In this document: one piece after another, positions 50,965 through 60,092 of the stretch
Layout: each line of letters opens with the position of its first letter
Numbering within the stretch: position 1 is the stretch's first letter
From: Stercorarius parasiticus
Lineage: Eukaryota; Chordata; Aves; Charadriiformes; Stercorariidae
Length of the DNA stretch: 64,000 bases
Assembly (NCBI GenBank): GCA_013396915.1
Contig: VWZL01000260.1
Coordinates: 226,545 to 290,544 of the forward strand
Reading direction: 5' to 3'
Position numbers and translations under genes: made by a program
The notes under the pieces: generated by a model
Told to the model about the DNA's origin: nothing
The model's input: the letters and a program-made list of their open reading frames with translations, nothing else
Database searches by the model: none

Positions 50965-52628
50965 AGTCAACTGGGACCTCCCCTGTTAATCAGGACTGCT
51001 GATAAATGATGGAAAGTGGCTTGGTCAGCACTTCCGCCAGATCCCTCAGTACCCTTGGGTGCATCCTATCTGATCCCATAGACATCGATGTGTCTAAGTG
51101 GTGTGGCAAGTCACTAACCATTATAGGGGCTTCATTCTGTTCCCTGTCTTCCAGCTCAGGGGGCTGGGTACCCCCAGAACAACTGGTCTTACCGTTAAAG
51201 ACTGAGGCAAAGAAGGCATTAAGTACCTCAGCCTTCTCCTCATCCTTGGTCACTATGTTTCCCCCCTCATCCAATAAAGGATGGCGATTGTCCTTAGCCC
51301 TCCTTTTGTTGCTAATGTATTTATAGAAGCACTTTTTATTGTCTTTTACACCAGGAGCCAGATTAAGTTCCAGTTGGGTTTTGGCCCTTCTATTTTTCTC
51401 CCTGCATAACCTCATGGCATCCTTGTGATCCTCCTGAGTTGCCTGCCCCTTCTTCCAAAGGCCATAAACTCTCCTTTTTTTCCCCCAAGTTCCAGCCAAA
51501 GCTCTCTGTTTGGCCAGGATGATGCCCTTCCCTTCCAGCTTGTCTTTCGGCACATGGGGACAGTGAGCTCCTGCACCTTTAAGATTTCCTTCTTGAAGAA
51601 TGTCCAGCCTTCCTGGACTCCTTTGCCCTTCATGACTGCCTCCCAAGGGACTCTGTCAACCAGGCTCCTAAACAGGCTAGAGTCTACCCTTCAAAAGTCC
51701 AAGGCAGCAATTCTACTGACCCCCCTCCTTGTTTCTCCAAGAATTGAAAACTGTATCATTTCATGATTGCTGTGCCCAAGAGGCCCTCAAACCATCACAT
51801 CACCCATAAGCCTTTCTCTGTTTGCAAACAAGAGGTCCACTGGGGCGTCTTCCCTAGTTGGCTTCACTCACCAGCTGTGTTAGGAAGTTATCCTCAACAC
51901 AGTCCAGGAACCTCCTAGACTGTTTCCTCTCTGCTGTATTGTATTTCCAGCAGACATCTTGTAAGTTGAAGCCCCCCATGAGAACAAGGGGTTGTGATTG
52001 TGAGACTTTCCCCAGCTGCTTATAGAATATTTCGTCTGCTTCTTCATCCTGGTTGGGTGGTCTATAAGAGGCTCCCATCATCATATCTGCCTTGTTGGCC
52101 TTCCCACTGATTCTTACCCATAAACAACCCTATCATCACCATCATTAATCTCTAGACAATGAAAAGACTCCCTAACATACAGGGCTACCCCACTGCTTCT
52201 CCTTCCTTCTCTATCATTTCTGAAGAGTTTATAGCCATCCATTGCAGCACTCCAGTTGTGTGAGTCATCGCACCATGTTTCTGTGATGGCAACTATATCA
52301 TAGTTTTCCTGATGCACAACGGCTTCCAGATCCCGCTGTTTGTTGCCCATACTGCATGCGTTGGTGTAGATGCACTTCAGTTTGGATATTGTTCCATATT
52401 TTTTTGGGGAAGAAACCTTAATTCCTACATGACCATTCTCAGGCCCTTGTGTGGTTTCTAACACATCAATAACCCTCGTGTCTTTGCTGCTGCATGGATC
52501 TCCTTCCCCTAACTCCACTGAGACAGCAGACCGAAGGACCTCGCTAGCACACTGTCCCTCCGATCTTGGTGTGCCATCCCCAGGCCTACCTCTAGTGAAG
52601 CTAGTTTTACCCCTTTCCCCCTTCAAAT

Positions 52629-53578
52629 CTAGTTTAAAGCTCTTTTGATGAGCCCTGCTAGCTCCTGTGCAAAGATCATTTTCCTGCTTTGAGACAGGTG
52701 TACTCCATCTGTCATCAGCAGGCCTGGTGTTGTGTACACAAACCCATGATCAAAACCCCCAAAATTCTGCTGGTGACACCAGTCTTGGAGACAGGTATCG
52801 ATCTGCTGGCTCTTCCTGTTTCTTCCCTCATCGTTCTCTGTAACTGGAGGGACAGAGAAGAACACGACTTGTGCTCCTGATCCCTTAAGCAGTCGTCCCA
52901 AGGCCATGAAGTCTCTTGATCGCCCTCAGACTTCTTGTTGCGACTTCATCGCTGCTTACCTGAAGAATCAACAATGGACAATAATCTTAGGGCCATACTA
53001 AGGTAGGAAGCTTTATCTTCACTTCTTTAACCCAGGCCCCAGGGAGGCAGCAGACTTCCCTAAGAAGTGGGTCCGGTCAGCATATTGGACCTTCTGTTCC
53101 CTTCAGAAGGGAGTCTCCTATGACAGTGATCTGTCTCTTTTTCTTTATGGAAGCAGTTTTGACACAGGACACAGGTCGACTTAACCTCAGTGACACCTTC
53201 AAGCTATGTAAACCAATGTCCTCATTATTGTTCAGTTCCACTTGCAGAGCCTCGTGCCTATTAAGCAGGGGCACGCTGCTGTAGATATTGGTATAAGAGT
53301 AAGGCACAGCCCGCAGCCTGACACCTGTGTGTCCGTGTGTTCCCACTGGAGCTCTGTCTGCGAACCTGTGTCAGTCGTGGTGGGTGCACGGAGTCCCGGT
53401 GGCTCTCTCGACTTCCCCTGAGGTTCCCCCAGTTTGGGACATCCCTCCTGTGCACTCTGCTAGAGTGCTCTGCTGCAGATTGTGCTGACACCGGAGCTGC
53501 TCGCCTCAGTGACTTCTGTAGAGCTATGAGGCTGGCTTCAGAGTCTGTGTTGCTACTGTACATAATAGGTCTGAGCAA
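52629..53578 (-). pseudogene. CR1 ORF1 with SGNH/GDSL-esterase motifs, broken
   Basis: ORF1 of CR1 elements is known to carry an SGNH-type esterase domain thought to act in the ribonucleoprotein. Here block I (VIGDSLLKGTEG) sits at about 53090-53130 with the nucleophile Ser present. The C-terminal block (DGVHLS, about 52690-52710) keeps Asp and His. The frame runs 53578 to about 53340, shifts, runs 53346-53077 to an in-frame TGA right after GPIC, and re-enters a third frame at 52907-52629, ending IKRALN. ORF1 ends three bases before the open ORF2 frame begins. The TGA could be a decayed CGA codon (CpG transition). The N-terminal part is short and the true start is not visible. Confidence 0.8.
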
Positions 53579-55022
53579 AAAAATAGGCTTGGGGAAAAAA
53601 AGTAGTTAAACTATCATATATGTCTACATCCAAGGACAGATCCCCAGCTGAGGGTAAATGACACAAATCTCAGAGTTCAACAGAGCTGCTGTGATTTGGG
53701 CTTTTGGAGGGTCTGGTGTGTTTCATATTTTTGGTGTTACGAATAACTGCTAATTACACAAGTTGTTCCTAAACTTGCTTCACTATTTCGTGTATGGCTT
53801 GCTATTTTTCATGTTTTTTAAAATACTGTATATGTTTAGCTCAACCCAATACAGAAACACCCATCAAATTGTCTCCATTTGCTGGATTTATGCTGCGACA
53901 AAATGAGCTCAAATCTCAGTTTGGTGTTTAGGTGCTTTGAAAATATCACTGAGTTGCAACCTTGATATCTCGCTTCTTTGACTCACTGCGCAGTGGACCC
54001 CCTCGTTCAGCAAAGTGGCTTTTTCAGCCTGAAATAGATGAACAGGCTCTTTTGAGGAGAAATGTTGGAAGTTACAGCTAAGTTCATGTCAGCCTGTTCT
54101 TCAATGTTTTGGAAACCTGCTGTAAATTACATGCTGTATCTTTTATAAATCATCCAAATGATCCTTGAATGGCAAATTGCAAGAACAAGTAATCCAGCCA
54201 CAAACTAACGATGAAGCATAATGAACTGTCACTTACCTGAGCGATTGATATTTTCATCCAAAGCATCCTTTCTGTTCAAACATTTGGCTGAACTGCTTCC
54301 CCAGGATTTCTCTTTCGATGATTTGAATCTCTTGTTGGCCAAATAATTTTTGCTTCCTGTAGCATTTCAGATAAATGAGATTGTACTGAGAGAAAAGCAG
54401 AGCTAACACCATTCCAGTGGAGAATTTCTTGGCTCCGCAACTTGTCTTTTCTCACTTCAGAGACTCTCCAAGTAACAGAACATATAATATAGCCTTTTAA
54501 TGTGCGCATTGTTTCCAGCCTTCTTTCTAATGGCAATGCTGTAAATTGAACTAACCGTTCGGTCATGTTTTAATAATTAACACTTTAACACAAAAGAGTC
54601 TTTTTTGGTATCCTGTCATTGAGAGAAGTTTCATAGGTGATTTAAAAAGTCTGTTTTGTCAATCTACTCTGTAGTTGCAAGGAAAAAGATTCTAAATTAA
54701 ACCTAACGGGTCATTTTTTTTTTAAAGGGCCTCAGCCCAGACTTAATTTGTGCCTGTAATACCATGGTGTGATATGTGTGATTTTACTGCCTCTCTGTAG
54801 TAATGGCTCCGCAACAGCTGCTGTTCCTGTTGTAGCCGGAGGCAAAGCTTCGCCTCGGGTCGCGTTCCTGGTACTGGAGGCGCAGCCCCTGTTGCCAGGT
54901 GGGATGTCTGCCTGGGATACGGCCAGTGACACCCCCTGCCCCCTCCTGATTTAATGGGAAACAGGTTGGTTTGGTAGATTTGCCAGACATTTGGGTTTGA
55001 GGAGTTGGTTCACCAAGGTGTG
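52735..55022. repeat. Copy 1 of a 2288-bp head-to-tail duplication
   Basis: This contains the ORF1/5-prime part of the minus-strand CR1 (52735 to about 53600) plus about 1.4 kb of its unique flank. Every stretch I compared with 55023-57310 matches at a constant offset of 2288, including homopolymer lengths such as the ten-T run near 54714. All translated frames in the two copies are identical. Left of 52735 the similarity ends after the four-base word TGTG, which both junctions share. Confidence 0.95.
53601..55022. other. Anonymous CR1 flank inside duplication copy 1
   Basis: Host DNA on the 5-prime side of the CR1. It contains no recognisable exon. The longest frame is 111 codons and runs across the copy junction through the N. 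The same sequence recurs at 55889-57310. Confidence 0.6.
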
Positions 55023-55023
55023 N
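55023..55023. other. Single N exactly at the duplication junction
   Basis: The base before the N is the last base of copy 1 and the base after it is the second base of copy 2. A one-base N between two perfectly overlapping sequences is the usual sign of two contigs placed end to end without merging their overlap. Confidence 0.9.
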
Positions 55024-55888
55024 ACACAAACCCATGATCAAAACCCCCAAAATTCTGCTGGTGACACCAGTCTTGGAGACAGGTATCGATCTGCTGGCTC
55101 TTCCTGTTTCTTCCCTCATCGTTCTCTGTAACTGGAGGGACAGAGAAGAACACGACTTGTGCTCCTGATCCCTTAAGCAGTCGTCCCAAGGCCATGAAGT
55201 CTCTTGATCGCCCTCAGACTTCTTGTTGCGACTTCATCGCTGCTTACCTGAAGAATCAACAATGGACAATAATCTTAGGGCCATACTAAGGTAGGAAGCT
55301 TTATCTTCACTTCTTTAACCCAGGCCCCAGGGAGGCAGCAGACTTCCCTAAGAAGTGGGTCCGGTCAGCATATTGGACCTTCTGTTCCCTTCAGAAGGGA
55401 GTCTCCTATGACAGTGATCTGTCTCTTTTTCTTTATGGAAGCAGTTTTGACACAGGACACAGGTCGACTTAACCTCAGTGACACCTTCAAGCTATGTAAA
55501 CCAATGTCCTCATTATTGTTCAGTTCCACTTGCAGAGCCTCGTGCCTATTAAGCAGGGGCACGCTGCTGTAGATATTGGTATAAGAGTAAGGCACAGCCC
55601 GCAGCCTGACACCTGTGTGTCCGTGTGTTCCCACTGGAGCTCTGTCTGCGAACCTGTGTCAGTCGTGGTGGGTGCACGGAGTCCCGGTGGCTCTCTCGAC
55701 TTCCCCTGAGGTTCCCCCAGTTTGGGACATCCCTCCTGTGCACTCTGCTAGAGTGCTCTGCTGCAGATTGTGCTGACACCGGAGCTGCTCGCCTCAGTGA
55801 CTTCTGTAGAGCTATGAGGCTGGCTTCAGAGTCTGTGTTGCTACTGTACATAATAGGTCTGAGCAAAAAAATAGGCTTGGGGAAAAAA
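55024..55888 (-). mobile_element. Repeated CR1 5-prime/ORF1 segment in copy 2
   Basis: The same ORF1 portion as at 52735-53600, with the GDSL block frame at 55365-55634 and the upstream frame at 55549-55866. It starts abruptly at the N, in the middle of the ORF1 C-terminal domain, with no ORF2 beyond it. It is not an independent insertion, because its flank and end coincide exactly with copy 1. Confidence 0.9.
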
Positions 55889-57310
55889 AGTAGTTAAACT
55901 ATCATATATGTCTACATCCAAGGACAGATCCCCAGCTGAGGGTAAATGACACAAATCTCAGAGTTCAACAGAGCTGCTGTGATTTGGGCTTTTGGAGGGT
56001 CTGGTGTGTTTCATATTTTTGGTGTTACGAATAACTGCTAATTACACAAGTTGTTCCTAAACTTGCTTCACTATTTCGTGTATGGCTTGCTATTTTTCAT
56101 GTTTTTTAAAATACTGTATATGTTTAGCTCAACCCAATACAGAAACACCCATCAAATTGTCTCCATTTGCTGGATTTATGCTGCGACAAAATGAGCTCAA
56201 ATCTCAGTTTGGTGTTTAGGTGCTTTGAAAATATCACTGAGTTGCAACCTTGATATCTCGCTTCTTTGACTCACTGCGCAGTGGACCCCCTCGTTCAGCA
56301 AAGTGGCTTTTTCAGCCTGAAATAGATGAACAGGCTCTTTTGAGGAGAAATGTTGGAAGTTACAGCTAAGTTCATGTCAGCCTGTTCTTCAATGTTTTGG
56401 AAACCTGCTGTAAATTACATGCTGTATCTTTTATAAATCATCCAAATGATCCTTGAATGGCAAATTGCAAGAACAAGTAATCCAGCCACAAACTAACGAT
56501 GAAGCATAATGAACTGTCACTTACCTGAGCGATTGATATTTTCATCCAAAGCATCCTTTCTGTTCAAACATTTGGCTGAACTGCTTCCCCAGGATTTCTC
56601 TTTCGATGATTTGAATCTCTTGTTGGCCAAATAATTTTTGCTTCCTGTAGCATTTCAGATAAATGAGATTGTACTGAGAGAAAAGCAGAGCTAACACCAT
56701 TCCAGTGGAGAATTTCTTGGCTCCGCAACTTGTCTTTTCTCACTTCAGAGACTCTCCAAGTAACAGAACATATAATATAGCCTTTTAATGTGCGCATTGT
56801 TTCCAGCCTTCTTTCTAATGGCAATGCTGTAAATTGAACTAACCGTTCGGTCATGTTTTAATAATTAACACTTTAACACAAAAGAGTCTTTTTTGGTATC
56901 CTGTCATTGAGAGAAGTTTCATAGGTGATTTAAAAAGTCTGTTTTGTCAATCTACTCTGTAGTTGCAAGGAAAAAGATTCTAAATTAAACCTAACGGGTC
57001 ATTTTTTTTTTAAAGGGCCTCAGCCCAGACTTAATTTGTGCCTGTAATACCATGGTGTGATATGTGTGATTTTACTGCCTCTCTGTAGTAATGGCTCCGC
57101 AACAGCTGCTGTTCCTGTTGTAGCCGGAGGCAAAGCTTCGCCTCGGGTCGCGTTCCTGGTACTGGAGGCGCAGCCCCTGTTGCCAGGTGGGATGTCTGCC
57201 TGGGATACGGCCAGTGACACCCCCTGCCCCCTCCTGATTTAATGGGAAACAGGTTGGTTTGGTAGATTTGCCAGACATTTGGGTTTGAGGAGTTGGTTCA
57301 CCAAGGTGTG
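55889..57310. other. Anonymous CR1 flank inside duplication copy 2
   Basis: Repeat of 53601-55022. No gene recognised. It continues into unique DNA at 57311. Confidence 0.7.
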
Positions 57311-57849
57311 GAGGGTACCACTGAAAACCTTGGGGTGGTTGCCTAGTGCTTCCTTGCAGGAGGTGTGTTTTGGGATAGCAAGGGGATTCATACTCTGAAA
57401 TTTTTCTGCAGTGCTTGATCTAAAGATATATTCATATCACTGCATGTCAGGCACATACCTGAAGGACCTAAATTAAGAGGCTATCATCCTTAGCTTTGTA
57501 TCCACAGTCATCTGAGGCAAAACATGCTCCAGTGCTTATTTGCGCTCTGGAAAGTGAGAGAATCCACTGTGTAAAGACTCCCTTCTCAACATAAACACCT
57601 GCCATAGGAGGTGTGGACACTCCCCTTCTCATGCTTTCTTCTGTGATTGAACAGAAGTGACATTTCTTTGCTCCTTGTGTGACCATGGAGTATAAAAAAA
57701 TGCTTGGTGTGGCATCTGCTTGCTACGGCTTTCCATTGCCAGCTTCTGCATCCCTCCCTCTTCCCTGTGGTATTACTCCAGAGCTACAAGAGACCTTCGG
57801 GGTAGGTAGGTTTATACTCCACAGTCAAGCGCAATGCAGAGAGAGATAC
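57311..57849. other. Anonymous spacer between duplication and LTR
   Basis: About 540 bases with only short frames (72 codons minus, 88 plus crossing into the LTR). Nothing recognisable. Confidence 0.55.
57845..57849. repeat. Target-site duplication, left copy (GATAC)
   Basis: Five bases immediately before the TGTGGTGG terminus. They pair with GATGC at 58984-58988, with one mismatch. Confidence 0.55.
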
Positions 57850-58028
57850 TGTGGTGGGATGACCCTGGCTGCATGTCAGGTGCCCTCCAAGGCCTCTCTA
57901 TCACTCCCCCTTCTCAGCTGGACAGGGGAGAAAAAAATACAATAGGCTCATGGGTCGAGATAAGGACAGGGAAATCACTCACCAGTTACCATCAGCAAAA
58001 GAGACTCAACCTGGGGAAATGAGTTCAA

Positions 58029-58034
58029 TTTATT
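58029..58034 (-). terminator. LTR polyadenylation signal AATAAA
   Basis: TTTATT on plus, so AATAAA on the LTR sense strand, about 180 bases before the LTR 3-prime end. It is in the expected R-region position. Confidence 0.6.
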
Positions 58035-58260
58035 ACCAATCAAATCAGATTAGGGTAATGAGTAAATATCACCAAATCTTTGAAACACCTTCCTCCTGCC
58101 CCACCCTTCTTCCCAGGCTTAACTTTACTACCAATTTTCTCTACCTCCTTCCCCCGGCGCTGTGCAGGGGGATGGGGAATGGGGGTTGTGGTCAGTTCAT
58201 CACATGTTGTCTCTGCTGCTCCTTCCTCCTCAGAGGGAGGACTCCTCACACTCTTCCCCT

Positions 58261-58556
58261 GCTCCAGCATGAGACCCCTCCCACGGCAGACAGTTCTCCA
58301 TGAGCTTCTCCAATGTGAGTCCTTCCCACAGGCTGTAGCTCTTCACAAACTGCTCCAGTGTGCATTCTTTCCACAGGGTACAGTCCTTCAGGAACAGACT
58401 GCTCCAGTGTGGATCCCCCACGGGGTCACAGATCCTGCCAGCAAACCTGCTCCAGAGTGGACTTTGCCCTCCACAGGCTGCTGGTCCTGCCAGGAGCCTG
58501 CTCCAGTGCGGGCTTCCATGGGATCACAGTCTCCTTCGGGCATCCACCTGCTCTGG
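58261..58556 (-). repeat. Array of about seven 45-51-bp degenerate repeats in the LTR
   Basis: A core word, CTGGAGC on the LTR sense strand (GCTCCAG on plus), recurs at plus positions 58261, 58307, 58352, 58401, 58449, 58500 and 58550. Spacings are 46, 45, 49, 48, 51 and 50. Flanking words such as CCACGGG and CAGTCCTTC also recur. Most spacings are close to 15-17 codons. Several minus-strand frames stay open across parts of the array. Confidence 0.75.
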
Positions 58557-58794
58557 CGTGGGGCCCTCCACAGACTGCAGGTGGATATCTGCTTCACCAT
58601 GGACCTCCATGGGCTGCAGGGGGACAGCCTGCCTCACCATGGTCTTCACCACAGGCTGCAGGGGAATCTTTGCTCCGGTGCCTGTAGCACCTCCTCCCCC
58701 TCCTCCTTCACTGACCTTGGTGTCTGCAGAGTTGATGCTCTCACATATTCTCACTCCTCTCTTTGGCTGCAATTGTGCAGTTTTCTTTTTCCCC

Positions 58795-58814
58795 TTCTTA
58801 ACTATGTTATCCCA
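58795..58814 (-). promoter_or_regulatory. Putative LTR core promoter
   Basis: On the minus strand the sequence GGGATAACATAGTTAAGAAG lies about 170 bases into the LTR. It is the only TATA-like element in the expected U3 position. The match to a TATA box is weak in this copy. Confidence 0.4.
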
Positions 58815-58983
58815 GAGGCGCTACCACCATCACTGACAGGCTCGGCCTTGGCCCGCGGCAGGTCCCTCTTGGAGCCGGCTGGCATTGGCTCTGTCAGACA
58901 TAGGGGAAGGTTCAGCAGCTTCTCACAGAAGCCTCCCCTGTAGCCCTCCTGCTACCAAAACTTTGCCACGCAAACCCAATACA

Positions 58984-58988
58984 GATGC
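58984..58988. repeat. Target-site duplication, right copy (GATGC)
   Basis: Directly follows the TACA terminus. It differs from the left copy GATAC by one A/G change, consistent with an old insertion. Confidence 0.55.
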
Positions 58989-59535
58989 CCGGGCTAGTTT
59001 TGGACAGGGCACTGTGGTACTGCAAGTGGTCTAGCAGGGTGCCAATGAGTGGGGAAATTAGCCCATGCAAGGCTCTGTGCTGCTGCTTCAGGTGGGTTAC
59101 GGTGGTAGCCAAGCCACTTGTCCTGAGAAGGGCCCAGGATTGTCCCAACAAAATGTAGCCAGTGACCCAGCTGAAATAGGTGATTCGGTGACAAAATGGG
59201 AGAGAAAATAAAATTCTGGTCAGGAGAATGGTGTGCTGCTCACTGGTGTACTAACAGAGAAATAACAGTTTGCAAAGATTTAATCCAGAAGAAAACTATC
59301 TACGGGGACCACACCCACAATATGAACCTAAATTGCCAAATAACCCACTCTCCTTATGAAATAAATATATAACCACAATGCCGCAATGAAATGGAAAAAG
59401 CAATTTTGCCCAGAGAATACTGTTCCTAAAGGCACACAGGGCAAATCTCAGAGCCCACCACACCCAAAAGTCAGGACAACAGTGAGAAATGAAATGCCAG
59501 AAAAATAATGCAATCTTGTAAAAAAAACCAAACCC

Positions 59536-59549
59536 AACACACACACACA
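59536..59549. repeat. (CA)n microsatellite
   Basis: About seven CA/AC units. Short. Confidence 0.7.
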
Positions 59550-60026
59550 TACAAATTGCTTCTCTCCTTCCTGCCCTTTCTCACTTCCTTCTGTTTCTCG
59601 TCCTAAGCAGATTTCCAGATAGCTGCTTAGCTGTATGGAATTTGTGAAGAGAAATCCAGATCCTGGGCATGTACAGCACCTCTGCTCGTCAAAACCAGTC
59701 CCAACCCCTTAGCAAGTAGCTCAGCACCCAGCATGTAGCCCGTACTCAGGGTACTGAGTGCTTTGCAGGAATAGGGTAGACCCACATGCTTTGTTCAGCT
59801 GAAACTCCAGTAAAATGCTCTGCTCTCAGCTAGTCCTCTTGCATCACTTCTTGCTGCTCGCCTATTCCTCCTAACGTCTTTCTCTTGCAATCACAATTTA
59901 AATGTAGGGTTTGGTTTTTTTCCAGCTAGACAGGATTTTTCTTAATCTGAGATTATGTTACAGCTGGTTTTAATATATAAACAGTCAAAATATACTTGAT
60001 TGTTGGGACTTCTGGAGGTGTTCTTC

Positions 60027-60092
60027 ATTGGCCTAATTCTGCACGTGTTAAGATGTGCAATGAAATTCTTATCAGCTTCAGCAGGAGTTTAG
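60027..60092. repeat. Possible decayed ancient interspersed repeat
   Basis: GGCCTAATTCTGCACG, followed about 40 bases later by CTTCAGCAGGAGTTT, resembles the same old sauropsid repeat suspected at 17.6-17.9 kb. The match is short and from memory. Confidence 0.25.

Larger units (their letters stand above)
49999..52626 (-). pseudogene. CR1 ORF2 (endonuclease plus reverse transcriptase), broken
   Basis: In the intact family, ORF2 nicks target DNA and reverse-transcribes the element RNA. Here the APE-type endonuclease shows the motifs YTNACS and AITETW (about 52370-52290). After a frameshift it shows GASYRPPNQDEEADEI, then LMGGFNLQDVCW near 51980. The canonical catalytic Asp of the GDFN motif is Gly in this copy. 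The linker and start of RT are open at 51646-50990, ending LTKPLSIIYQQS. The first palm motif is absent at the N at 50964. Past the gap, [14 protein letters not shown] and the FADD motif (codons at 50793-50804) remain, in a different frame from the following [17 protein letters not shown] block. The C-terminus at 50310-49999 is in another frame again. It is clearly dead. Confidence 0.88.
49909..53600 (-). mobile_element. Near-complete CR1 LINE, minus strand, inactivated
   Basis: About 3.7 kb of a CR1 retrotransposon whose intact length is about 4.5 kb. Reading the minus strand from right to left: part of ORF1 (about 53578 to 52629), ORF2 with endonuclease (about 52626-51850), linker and RT (51646-50348), RT C-terminus (50310-49999), a 3-prime UTR and octamer tail (AGAATCAT repeats at 49909). 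The RT palm is interrupted at a lone N at 50964, where a few hundred bases are missing. Stops and frameshifts are scattered throughout, so it is not autonomous. The 5-prime boundary is uncertain (about 53560-53610), because CR1 elements lack regular target-site duplications. The first ~870 bases appear again at 55023 onward. Confidence 0.92.
55023..57310. repeat. Copy 2 of the 2288-bp duplication
   Basis: Identical to 52735-55022 as far as I can read. After 57310 (CCAAGGTGTG) the sequence runs on into new DNA (GAGGGTACC), whereas copy 1 stops at the same word and is followed by the N. This copy is therefore the one continuous with the right-hand flank, and copy 1 with the left-hand CR1. Collapsing one copy would give a simple uninterrupted locus. 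Confidence 0.95.
57850..58983 (-). mobile_element. Solo LTR of an avian endogenous retrovirus, minus strand
   Basis: The element begins TGTGGTGGGATGACCCTGGC and ends CAAACCCAATACA, so on its sense (minus) strand it starts TGTATTGGG and ends in CA, the standard LTR termini. From memory, this sequence belongs to an LTR type found in many copies in bird genomes. Sense-strand signals in the right order are a promoter-like GGGATAACATAGTTAAGAAG near 58795-58814 and an AATAAA at 58029-58034. No gag, pol or env sequence lies on either side, so this is a recombined solo LTR. At 1134 bp it is long for an LTR, partly because of an internal repeat array. The 5-bp target duplication fits some ERV classes better than others, but the class is not decided here. 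Confidence 0.85.

Noticed and set aside
55024..55888. A second, independent CR1 insertion
   Set aside because: Its sequence, flank and far end are identical to copy 1, so it is part of the same duplicated block.
58080..58943. 287-codon plus-strand frame, the longest in the window
   Set aside because: It lies almost wholly inside the solo LTR and antisense to it. Two other long frames overlap it. The pyrimidine-rich repeat array depletes stop codons.
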